In this document: piece after piece, positions 1 to 6,471 of the stretch
How the letters are laid out: the number at the start of each line of letters is the position of its first letter
Position numbering within the stretch: the stretch's first letter is position 1
From: Planctomycetota bacterium
GTDB lineage: Bacteria > Planctomycetota > Planctomycetia > Pirellulales > Pirellulaceae
DNA: 20,605 nt
Direction of reading: 5' to 3'
NCBI GenBank assembly: GCA_024277285.1
Contig: JAJRVM010000128.1
Coordinates: forward strand, 1-20,605
Notes under the pieces: model-generated
The model's input: the letters and a program-made list of their open reading frames with translations, nothing else
Told to the model about the DNA's origin: nothing
Databases searched by the model: none
Made by a program: the position numbers and the translations under genes

Positions 1-29
1 CCTCCCCGCCGCCGAAGGCGGCGGGGAGG
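1..29. terminator. GC-rich perfect inverted repeat, possible terminator
   Basis: A perfect 13-bp stem (CCTCCCCGCCGCC and its complement) with a 3-base loop, GAA on plus and TTC on minus. It lies about 170 bases beyond the stop of the last minus-strand gene. A minus-strand T-run, if present, would lie outside the window, and the plus strand after the stem is purine-rich. It may terminate the leftward gene cluster, serve a gene off the left edge, or be a structural repeat. Confidence 0.45.
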
Positions 30-57
30 AAAGGGGGGGAGTAGCTGGCATCGCGGG

Positions 58-141
58 TAGCTCACCAGCCGTTTTCACCCATGGGACAAGCCCATGGGAG
101 TCTCTGGAAAGCGACATTACTTCATTCGGCTAAACTGTTAC
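58..141 (+). repeat. Dispersed hairpin element, copy 1
   Basis: Copy of an 84-bp element. Order: TAGCT (58-62), TTCA just before the stem, stem CCCATGGG (78-85), loop ACAAG (86-90), stem CCCATGGG (91-98), GTCTCTG, a variable spacer, and the box GGCTAAACTGTTAC (128-141) 29 bases after the stem. By hand alignment about 55 of 84 positions match copy 2 without gaps, and both end motifs are at identical distances. TAGC near the left edge is complementary to GCTA in the right box, so an outer stem is possible. It lies about 60 bases past the stop of the leftmost gene. Confidence 0.7.
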
Positions 142-199
142 CACTTGGGAATGGCCGTTCGCCACGGAGGCTTCCGCGCCCGCGCCAAGTACGGCTTCC

Positions 200-1249
200 T
201 CAGGTACCGCCGCCGCCTCCTTCGCGGGCTAATTTGCGGAAATACTCCTCAATGACTTCACGATAATGAGCCGGCAGGTCTTTACCAATCTGCTGCAATG
301 CTTCTTGGCGTTCCTTGGGCGGGAGGTTTCCCCAGCCGGTCTTGTTGCCAATCGACTTGGGATCGACCTTGCCAGGCCCCTTGCCGCCCATCGATCGGCT
401 ATCGGTGGCGGGGGTGCTAGGTGCCAGGTTGGCGGAGCTGGAGGCCGACTGTTGCTGCTCTTCCAGTTTCTTAATCAGTTTGTCCAGTTTGGCAATGACC
501 TCGTCCTCCTGGTTGCGCACGCGTTTGCCGGCTCGCTTGAGTTCGAGTCGGCGCTGGATCTCATTCATCAGCCGCGAGATTTCGTCGAGCGAGTCGGTTT
601 TCAGCGGTTTGATATCGGCTTGGATCAATCGTGCAACGGTCGCGTAACGGCGCGGGATCTGTTCTTCGTTTTCCAGCAACTTGGCGACGATCGGCAGGCA
701 CTGTTTCTTGTCCGGCATGCGATGGTGGCCGGTGGCTTGGTAGAAGAGCAACGCGGCAGGATCGACGACATCGTCAGGGGCCAGTTTGTCGAGCACGACG
801 ATCGATTCGTCATAATACTGATGTTGTGCCAGCCATTGGCCCCAAAGGAGCCGCAAGTTGTGACGCATCAGTGGCCGCTGTTTCATGTCATTCAAGATGC
901 CAAACTTGGGCAGCGATACCGGCATCTGTTGCGTTTGGCAGAATTCGACCACCTCGCGCGCCTTTTCGTTGACCAATGCGAAGGTCGTGACCAGCTGCTG
1001 GAGCAGTTCGGAAGGTGTTTGCGGACCACTCTCGGCTGGCCATAACGCTTTGATCTTGGCCTGTGTCAACGGAGCGAGTGTTTTCGTTTTGAGGAGCTCG
1101 TCGAGCTGCGATTGCACTTGCGCTGGCGTCGGAACGGACCACGTCGCGCGCTGGGCCAATTCATCGTCGGCCAGTGCCGGACGAGTTGCGAAGAGCAAAC
1201 AGATCACGACGAGCCGACTCAGCCAAGTGTAACGGAAAGGCGCGAACAT
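200..1249 (-). CDS. Exported helical protein of unknown function, last gene of the MoxR-VWA cluster
   Basis: About 349 residues from the ATG at 1249. An upstream ATG at 1342 would add 31 basic residues before the signal peptide, so 1249 is preferred. Residues 1-26 look like a Sec signal peptide (RYTWLSRLVVICLLFATRPALA, then DD). The mature part is mostly helical: a Gln/Leu-rich N-terminal half, a possible TPR-like segment around HQYYDESIVVLDKLAP, a charged probable coiled coil ending in EEQQQ, a Ser/Ala/Pro/Gly linker, then a compact tail with KERQEALQQIGKDLP and YREVIEEYFRKLA, ending in GGGGGT. I recall similar tails in other planctomycete exported proteins but assign no function. It follows the coiled-coil gene after a 339-bp gap on the same strand, so it may be an extracytoplasmic partner of that cluster. 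No strong ribosome binding site is visible. Confidence 0.85.
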   Translation of the reverse strand: MFAPFRYTWLSRLVVICLLFATRPALADDELAQRATWSVPTPAQVQSQLDELLKTKTLAPLTQAKIKALWPAESGPQTPSELLQQLVTTFALVNEKAREVVEFCQTQQMPVSLPKFGILNDMKQRPLMRHNLRLLWGQWLAQHQYYDESIVVLDKLAPDDVVDPAALLFYQATGHHRMPDKKQCLPIVAKLLENEEQIPRRYATVARLIQADIKPLKTDSLDEISRLMNEIQRRLELKRAGKRVRNQEDEVIAKLDKLIKKLEEQQQSASSSANLAPSTPATDSRSMGGKGPGKVDPKSIGNKTGWGNLPPKERQEALQQIGKDLPAHYREVIEEYFRKLAREGGGGGT

Positions 1250-1588
1250 GCCGCTTGCCCGTCGCTTGCGCGATTGCGACGCGATGTCAAAGTGCAACGC
1301 ACGCCGTGGAGCGTATTCTGTTCGTAGTGGTTGGGTTCGCATCGGGAACGCCTTCGAGCTTGAGAACTACATGGCAGTGGGTTGCGGTAACGAACCAGGA
1401 AACCGGCTGGTAATGCGTGGTTTCATGATGTCGATTCGATAATTTGTTATTGGCTCATGCAGCTGACGGATAAACAGACGCGGTTGTTGTAAAGTGTAAC
1501 AACACGACCGGTGACGCCACGCTGTTTTCAAACAGGTTGGCTGACCAAACCGAGGGCGTTCGCGGTGTTACGCAGCTTTTTGTTAGAT
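1250..1588. other. Intergenic spacer, no gene seen
   Basis: A 339-bp spacer between two same-strand genes. ORFs here are short and merely continue frames from the neighbours. Only weak dyads are visible, such as GTTGTT/AACAAC (1483-1503) and CTGTT/AACAG (1522-1535). Neither has an adjoining T-run, so I do not call a terminator. The length leaves room for a separate promoter for the leftmost gene, but no convincing one was found. Confidence 0.5.
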
Positions 1589-3532
1589 CTACTTGTTTTT
1601 TCCGAGTGCAATATCGCGGGTAATCTGTTGGATACGCGACTGCAATTCGCTCAATTTGCCAATCGCGCGGCGTAAGTCATCTTCCGTTGCCTGGCCGACC
1701 GGATCGTCTGGATCGTCCAGCAAACGCGCGTACCGTTTCGTTCGTGAATTGACGCGGATTTGGAGTGAACGAATCATTTTCAGCTCGGCCAAGACGTCGA
1801 CCAGCGGCGGGTCGCCGCCAGCGCCAGGTTGTCCCGGTTGCTGCGGTTTACCGTCTTCCATGTCTTGTTGTGCCTTTTGCAACGCCTCGATCAATTCTTC
1901 GAGCGTCGCAATGATCTCTTCTTCGAGGCCGCGCGTGATCTCGGCGACTTTCACTTGATCCAATCGAGCGGCGACTTCTTCCATGTCGTCGCGCATCTGC
2001 TCGACGACTTCGGGAAAGGCGATCGAGGACCCTTCCTCTAACAGCAGGGTCAATGCCCGGTCGGCCGCACCGGCGATTTTGCGTTGGTCGAACGCGATCT
2101 TGCTGGCGCGAATGTCAATTGTGCGTCCGCGTTTGTCGGCTGGAATTTTTCCGATGCGGAGCGTCCCTTCGTAGACCTTCAATTCCATCTCGAGCATCTT
2201 GCGAAATCGTCCTTCCAGCAATGCGAGAACGCGTTCCATCTCCTCCTCGCGCAATTGCCGGAGTATTTCCTCGAGCTCCGCAATCGCTTCCTGCAACTTC
2301 TCCAACGCTTCGTTCTGCTTCTCAATCGACTCGGAACGCTTTGCTTCCTCGAGCTTCTGTTGCGCTTCACGCATCTTCTGCTCAGCTTCACGCACACGCT
2401 TTTTCGCCGGATTGTCGTCCTGCTGTTGCTGTTTTGAATCCTGCTGTTGACTCTGCTTGCCTTCGCTCTGTTGTTGTTGCTGCGCGTTCCCTTTTTGGGG
2501 CTTGCCCGACTTGCTGTCTTTGGGTTGCTGGTCGCTCTTTTGCCCCTCGGAAGGTTCGCCTTCCTGGCCTTGCGGGTCGCCCTGCTTCGAGTCGCTCTTT
2601 TGGGAATCCGTTTTGGGCGATTTTTTGGATTGCTTCTTTTGACCGCCGTCTTTCTTATCACCGTCCTTTTTGCCGGGCGATTCCTTCTTGTCCTTGCCTT
2701 GCTTTTGTTCGCCGGTCTTGGCATCACCCTCTTTGGCTTTTTTGTCAGCGTCCTTCTTCTTCGCATCCGCCCCATCTTGCTGGCTGTCGCCCTGTTTGCT
2801 CTTGCCCTGCTGAGGCTTGCCGTCGCTGCCGGCCTTGCCTTGCTGTGACTGCGCGTCGTCCTGCTCAAGCTGCTCGGCCAGATCACCGGTGCGATCGGCC
2901 ACTTTCTGCTGGTCCTTGGCCAACTCGCGCGGGTCGCTCGCCCCTTCGGTACGGCCACGCACACTCCGTTGAATCCGCTCGAGCCGCTTGAGCTCCTTGA
3001 GGTACTCTTTGTACTTCTGCGTTTCGCTATTGAGTCGGTCGGAGCGATCTTCGCTCAAGAGCAGCTGCAAGAGGTCCTTCAAGTCCTTATGTGCGGTCTG
3101 CTGGCCGTCAATCGCGCGCTTGTACTTCCGATCGCTAAGCAATTTGGCGATCCCGCTCAACTGGGAGTAGGTGAGCCGATCTTTCGATTGTTTGTACGCT
3201 TGCCGGAGTAGCGCGGCGCGGCGCGGATTCGAGGCAGCCTCGAAATCGGCCATCTTGAAAATCAGGTTTTCGAGTCGGCGGTACTTGTCTGCCAGCTGAC
3301 TCTGATGACCGGACAGGCTGGCCGTGGTGACCCCTTTGCCTGCTGGGGCTGTTTTCGACTGGGCTGTTTTCGACTGGGCAGAGTCGGCCGGAGTTTGGTT
3401 TTCGGCTGGCTTCGTCTTTTCCGCTTGGGGCGCGGGCGAGGCGGTCGGTGGTTGTGCCGCGAGCGGAGTCAGAACGCCCAGTAGGATGCAACCGGTCAGC
3501 AGCGTCCCATAGCGAGATTGTGACTTCAACAT
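1589..3532 (-). CDS. Exported coiled-coil protein with long Lys/Gln/Asp/Ser/Gly low-complexity region
   Basis: About 647 residues from the ATG at 3532. This start is chosen because a GGAGGTGATC ribosome binding site sits directly upstream and the protein then opens with a Sec signal peptide (SRYGTLLTGCILLGVLTPLAA). A longer frame to 3598 lacks these signs. After a Pro/Ala/Lys-rich linker comes a helical domain (about residues 70-220). Residues about 222-373 are almost entirely K, Q, D, S, G and E in short quasi-repeats. A heptad-like coiled coil follows (about 374-440, with EAEQKMREAQQKLEEAK), then a second helical domain with many Glu/Leu residues and a basic C-terminal helix (ending IALGKNK). 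No catalytic motif is visible. The low-complexity part looks like a flexible spacer between two helical modules outside the cytoplasm. Same-strand position after the DUF4175-like gene suggests a shared complex, but that is inference. Confidence 0.88.
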   Translation of the reverse strand: MLKSQSRYGTLLTGCILLGVLTPLAAQPPTASPAPQAEKTKPAENQTPADSAQSKTAQSKTAPAGKGVTTASLSGHQSQLADKYRRLENLIFKMADFEAASNPRRAALLRQAYKQSKDRLTYSQLSGIAKLLSDRKYKRAIDGQQTAHKDLKDLLQLLLSEDRSDRLNSETQKYKEYLKELKRLERIQRSVRGRTEGASDPRELAKDQQKVADRTGDLAEQLEQDDAQSQQGKAGSDGKPQQGKSKQGDSQQDGADAKKKDADKKAKEGDAKTGEQKQGKDKKESPGKKDGDKKDGGQKKQSKKSPKTDSQKSDSKQGDPQGQEGEPSEGQKSDQQPKDSKSGKPQKGNAQQQQQSEGKQSQQQDSKQQQQDDNPAKKRVREAEQKMREAQQKLEEAKRSESIEKQNEALEKLQEAIAELEEILRQLREEEMERVLALLEGRFRKMLEMELKVYEGTLRIGKIPADKRGRTIDIRASKIAFDQRKIAGAADRALTLLLEEGSSIAFPEVVEQMRDDMEEVAARLDQVKVAEITRGLEEEIIATLEELIEALQKAQQDMEDGKPQQPGQPGAGGDPPLVDVLAELKMIRSLQIRVNSRTKRYARLLDDPDDPVGQATEDDLRRAIGKLSELQSRIQQITRDIALGKNK

Positions 3533-3542
3533 GATCACCTCC
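3533..3542 (-). promoter_or_regulatory. Near-perfect extended Shine-Dalgarno sequence
   Basis: The minus strand reads GGAGGTGATC directly before the ATG at 3530-3532, with GGAGG five bases from the start. It matches the full anti-Shine-Dalgarno tail of 16S rRNA. It fixes the start of the coiled-coil gene at 3532 and is much stronger than anything before most other starts here. Confidence 0.8.
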
Positions 3543-3642
3543 AAGTGTATACGTGCTGCGCTCGAGAACAGCTGAACGGCTGCCTGGTCGCTAGGCAATT
3601 CACGAAACGTGTTTCGTTGCCCATAATCTTCTTTGTTTTTTC

Positions 3643-3726
3643 GTAACAGTTTAGCCCAGTGCAGCGTTTGACTAAGTCAGGGACCCCTACGGGCTTGTCC
3701 CGTAGGTGAACGAGTTTTGCCAGCTA
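3643..3726 (-). repeat. Dispersed hairpin element, copy 2
   Basis: On the minus strand: TAGCTGGCA (3726-3718), AAACTCGTTCA, stem CCTACGGG (3706-3699), loop ACAAG (3698-3694), stem CCCGTAGG (3693-3686), GGTCCCTG, a variable spacer, and the box GGCTAAACTGTTAC (3656-3643). The length is exactly 84 bp, as in copy 1, with the same 29-base distance from stem to box. The middle stem bases differ from copy 1 on both arms and still pair. TTAGC just outside the left edge is complementary to GCTAA in the box. This copy is in the sense orientation of the gene cluster; the others are inverted relative to it. Confidence 0.72.
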
Positions 3727-3743
3727 AGACGCCGATCCCAATA

Positions 3744-3782
3744 ACTCCCCTCTCCCCCACTCCCTCTCTCCCCCTCCTCCAC
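3744..3782. repeat. Polypyrimidine/polypurine tract
   Basis: A run of almost only C and T on the plus strand (blocks such as CTCCCCTCTCCCCC and CCCTCTCTCCCCC). The transcript of the minus-strand cluster would be a G/A-rich tract here, about 200 bases before the coiled-coil gene's start. It could be a low-complexity expansion or an H-DNA-prone mirror tract. Confidence 0.5.
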
Positions 3783-3953
3783 CGCCGCTACCCAAGAAAC
3801 ACTGCTACCAGCGTTTCTTCTGCCCGCAGTATGCTTGAGCTCGTCTGCAAGCTGCTTGCCAGCGGGGCCACATCGACCAATCGCTCGCGGAACAACACCG
3901 GGATAAACGGACCCATCTCTGATTAGCAAGGTTCTAGCGGCCCAGGTCGCATG

Positions 3954-6344
3954 TTATTTGAGCAAATCGAGTGCCCCCTTCTTTTGTTCCTGTTTGGACT
4001 TATCGATCAGTTCTTGTTGGTCTTCGATCAGCGAGCGGACGATATTCATCAGTTCGCTATACGTTTCGAGTTCTAATATCTTTTGTAACACCTTGTCCAA
4101 TTCCAGCAAAATGGTATCGGCCTGGTCGACCGCCAGATCGACCGCATTGTCGCTGGCGGTGGGGTCTTGCAGTTTTTGCTCGACATCCTGCAATTGCTGT
4201 GTGAGCTGCGGAAACATCGACTCGCCAATCAGACGCAACGGGTCGGCAATTTGTTCCTTGATCCGCTTTTGGCGGTCTTTTGAATCGACGCGATTATTGA
4301 TCAGTTCCGCACGGATATCGGCAAACGAGGCGGCGACTCCGAGCACTTCCTGGGCCGATTTGTCGCACTGGACACGTGCGCGTTGCGAACGGAGCAAGCG
4401 GAGTGTTTCGGCACGTTGGGCGGTGGCATTGCCCGGACCGTCGGTATTGCTCCCCGTGTTGGGGGCCTTCGCGTCCGTGTCGGTGTCTGGTTCTTTGTTC
4501 TTGCGCTGGTCTTCCGGGGCACTGCCTCGATCGTCGCGGGTCGGTCGTTTCATGCGGCTGACCGAGTCGCGCATTTCACTCAATTCGTCGATGATCTGTT
4601 CCAGCCGCCGGCGTAGTCCCAGCTCTTTGCGTTCGAGCATGGCGATCAGCTCTTCAGGGGTAATCACGTCGAGCTGATAGCGATCACCGCTGCCGATGTT
4701 CGGTTCCGTGCGAAGGTCGCATTTATCGGCGGCCATTACGGTCACGGATAGTTTGTCTTTTGGCTTCAGTTCAGCGCCATTTCGGACGGCGCGTTCAGCT
4801 CGGAAATCGAGTTTTGCATCGACGGCGCCGAGTTGGCCCAGCGGGAACGGGAATTCACGTGGTGCGCTGGCGTTAATCACTACTTCAAACCAGCTTCTGT
4901 CGACATCGTAGTCATCGCTGATTTCCCCTTGGGCGGGAATGACGACATCGGGCGTCACTGCCGAGCCGATGCCACTGAGCGTCGTCTTGACCACGGGCGG
5001 CTGGTCCTCGAGGCCGGCGATGTAGAGTCGGATGGGCGGGTCGCTGACGACGCCGTCGGTATCGTGCAACTTGATTTCCAGTGATAGGTTGTCTTGCAAC
5101 TGGTCGACGACAAACTGGAACTGTCGCAGATCAGTGCCCTGTTGTGGGATGTCAAGTGTTGTCGTTGTATCGGCCGTAACGTCACGGATTTCGACTTGAG
5201 TCAGGTCCTTATTGGTGCGCGAACGGAGCGTAATGTGCGTACCTCTGGGCAACTGCGTGCCGCTGGCCAATTCGAGTGTGCGCGGTAGCCAGAGCGAGAG
5301 TTGTTCATTGACCATATAGGCGGGAAAAACGCAGTCAAGCTGAGTCGCAACGATCACCGGGCTGGGGACGACTGTCAATCGATAGTTGCGGACGCGGTGG
5401 TCCAAGCCGCGCACATCGAACGTGATGGTCGACAGGATTCCATGGAACGGCTTGCTGTCGCATACGAACGTTTGGAAGCCGTCGCGAATGCGACCGAGTT
5501 TGCGCAACATCGCTTTGCCACGATCACCCTCTTCGGTTCGGTAATAGGCCGAACAGTATTCGGGGATGATCTTCGTCGCGTCGGCTTTGACTTTGAGCTG
5601 GATACTGGTCCCCTTGGCGACTTTGATCTCGCGGTTTCCGTCAAATGGAATCAGTGCGGAAAGCGCGGTCTCGCCGTCGAGCGAAGGCGCTTGTTGAATC
5701 TGGATCCCGGCCACGACTAGATGCGTACCGCGTGGCCATGGCTGGTCAGCGAGCAGGTAAAGGCGGTTTATCCACGTCGTTGCCGCAGCCGCGTTGGCGG
5801 CATAAAACGCGCCGATCGACAGCAACAGGGCAACGGCCAGAGTGACTTTGCTGACCAGAGGCGACAGCCGAAAGACTTCTCCCACACGAATGGCGGCCGA
5901 TTGCGATTGGGCCTCTCGCCGCGTGTGGGCCAACATTTCCGGATTGAAATGTTCGGCATGTTCAGGCTGTTCCGCCAATTCGACGGCGGTGACCAGCGAA
6001 TCGTGGAAGTCGCCGAACCGCCGCTCCAGCAGCACGGCCATGCTGTGATCGGGCATGCGAATGAAAACGCGTCGAAAGATCCAGCGATAGATGACATAGG
6101 CCAAGACAGCTGCAATGATGCTCAGCAACACCACACGCGCCGCGCGCGGCATTTCACTGGCACCAACCAAGACCGGCAAATAGTCGACTGCCAAGCCGAT
6201 CCAGAAAGTGGCTCCCAGCCATATCAGCGCTAACGAAAGACCCTCGCTCCAGACATAGATCTTGATGCGACGGCGCAGTTGGGCCAATCGAGCTTGAATG
6301 TCGCTGCCCAGCGTCAGGTGTTCCGTTTGCGGATGTGTAGCCAT
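3954..6344 (-). CDS. Membrane protein resembling DUF4175 proteins, with C-terminal coiled coils
   Basis: About 796 residues from the ATG at 6344 (MATHPQTEH). An in-frame ATG at 6398 would add 18 residues (LDSRLSTLDSQLS type) that simply translate a 7-bp tandem repeat, so it is rejected. Two hydrophobic helices lie near residues 35-54 and 70-88. They are followed by a conserved-looking LLERRFGDFHDSLVTAVEL segment and a third helix at about 166-185. A long soluble region then resembles successive Ig-like beta domains (for example EDQPPVVKTTLSGIG and ISDDYDVDRSWFEVVI). The last third is helical: an EELIAMLERKELGLRRRLEQ coiled coil, a charged Asp/Asn/Pro linker, and a coiled C-terminus ending in KKGALDLLK. 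Three helices followed by an extracytoplasmic helical rod match my recollection of DUF4175-type proteins, but the name is tentative. It starts 127 bp after the second VWA gene. It may relay between the membrane VWA proteins and the exported coiled-coil proteins. Confidence 0.85.
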   Translation of the reverse strand: MATHPQTEHLTLGSDIQARLAQLRRRIKIYVWSEGLSLALIWLGATFWIGLAVDYLPVLVGASEMPRAARVVLLSIIAAVLAYVIYRWIFRRVFIRMPDHSMAVLLERRFGDFHDSLVTAVELAEQPEHAEHFNPEMLAHTRREAQSQSAAIRVGEVFRLSPLVSKVTLAVALLLSIGAFYAANAAAATTWINRLYLLADQPWPRGTHLVVAGIQIQQAPSLDGETALSALIPFDGNREIKVAKGTSIQLKVKADATKIIPEYCSAYYRTEEGDRGKAMLRKLGRIRDGFQTFVCDSKPFHGILSTITFDVRGLDHRVRNYRLTVVPSPVIVATQLDCVFPAYMVNEQLSLWLPRTLELASGTQLPRGTHITLRSRTNKDLTQVEIRDVTADTTTTLDIPQQGTDLRQFQFVVDQLQDNLSLEIKLHDTDGVVSDPPIRLYIAGLEDQPPVVKTTLSGIGSAVTPDVVIPAQGEISDDYDVDRSWFEVVINASAPREFPFPLGQLGAVDAKLDFRAERAVRNGAELKPKDKLSVTVMAADKCDLRTEPNIGSGDRYQLDVITPEELIAMLERKELGLRRRLEQIIDELSEMRDSVSRMKRPTRDDRGSAPEDQRKNKEPDTDTDAKAPNTGSNTDGPGNATAQRAETLRLLRSQRARVQCDKSAQEVLGVAASFADIRAELINNRVDSKDRQKRIKEQIADPLRLIGESMFPQLTQQLQDVEQKLQDPTASDNAVDLAVDQADTILLELDKVLQKILELETYSELMNIVRSLIEDQQELIDKSKQEQKKGALDLLK

Positions 6345-6354
6345 TGTTCTTGTC

Positions 6355-6431
6355 GAGAGCTGAGAGTCGAGAGTCGAGAGTCGAGAGTCGAGAGTCAAGA
6401 GTCGAGAGCTCAGGGTTTAGGGTTTAGTTGG
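6355..6431. repeat. Heptanucleotide tandem repeat array
   Basis: Eleven consecutive 7-base units. On plus they are GAGAGCT, five GAGAGTC, AAGAGTC, GAGAGCT, CAGGGTT, TAGGGTT and TAGTTGG. On minus the first block reads as repeated CTCGACT and the last as CCTAAAC-like units. The array lies 11 bases upstream of the preferred start at 6344, within the 127-bp gap after the second VWA gene. Period 7 is kept although the unit sequence changes midway. Confidence 0.85.
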
Positions 6432-6471
6432 ATGTGTGAACGCGGTGATGGAAGTCATACCACGAGTTTGT

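Larger units (their letters stand above)
3533..3953. other. Intergenic spacer with repeat element and polypyrimidine tract
   Basis: A 421-bp spacer between the DUF4175-like gene and the coiled-coil gene. It holds dispersed element copy 2 (3643-3726), a C/T-only stretch broken by single A residues at about 3744-3782, and the ribosome binding site at its left end. ORFs inside it, including an 80-codon minus frame, show no family features and run through the repeat, so no gene is called. Confidence 0.6.

Noticed and set aside
266..1045. 259-codon plus-strand ORF opposite the leftmost gene
   Set aside because: The minus frame has a signal peptide and coherent helical composition; the plus frame is an antisense by-product.
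2053..2991. 312-codon plus-strand ORF opposite the coiled-coil gene
   Set aside because: Antisense shadow of a GC-rich, low-complexity gene; its Arg/Cys/Ser-rich translation resembles no family and it has no ribosome binding site.
3687..3929. 80-codon minus ORF in the spacer before the coiled-coil gene
   Set aside because: It runs through the polypyrimidine tract and the dispersed hairpin element, so it is unlikely to be coding.
6411..6427. Plant-telomere-like TTTAGGG units
   Set aside because: Only two units within a bacterial heptad array; the match to a telomere repeat is coincidental.
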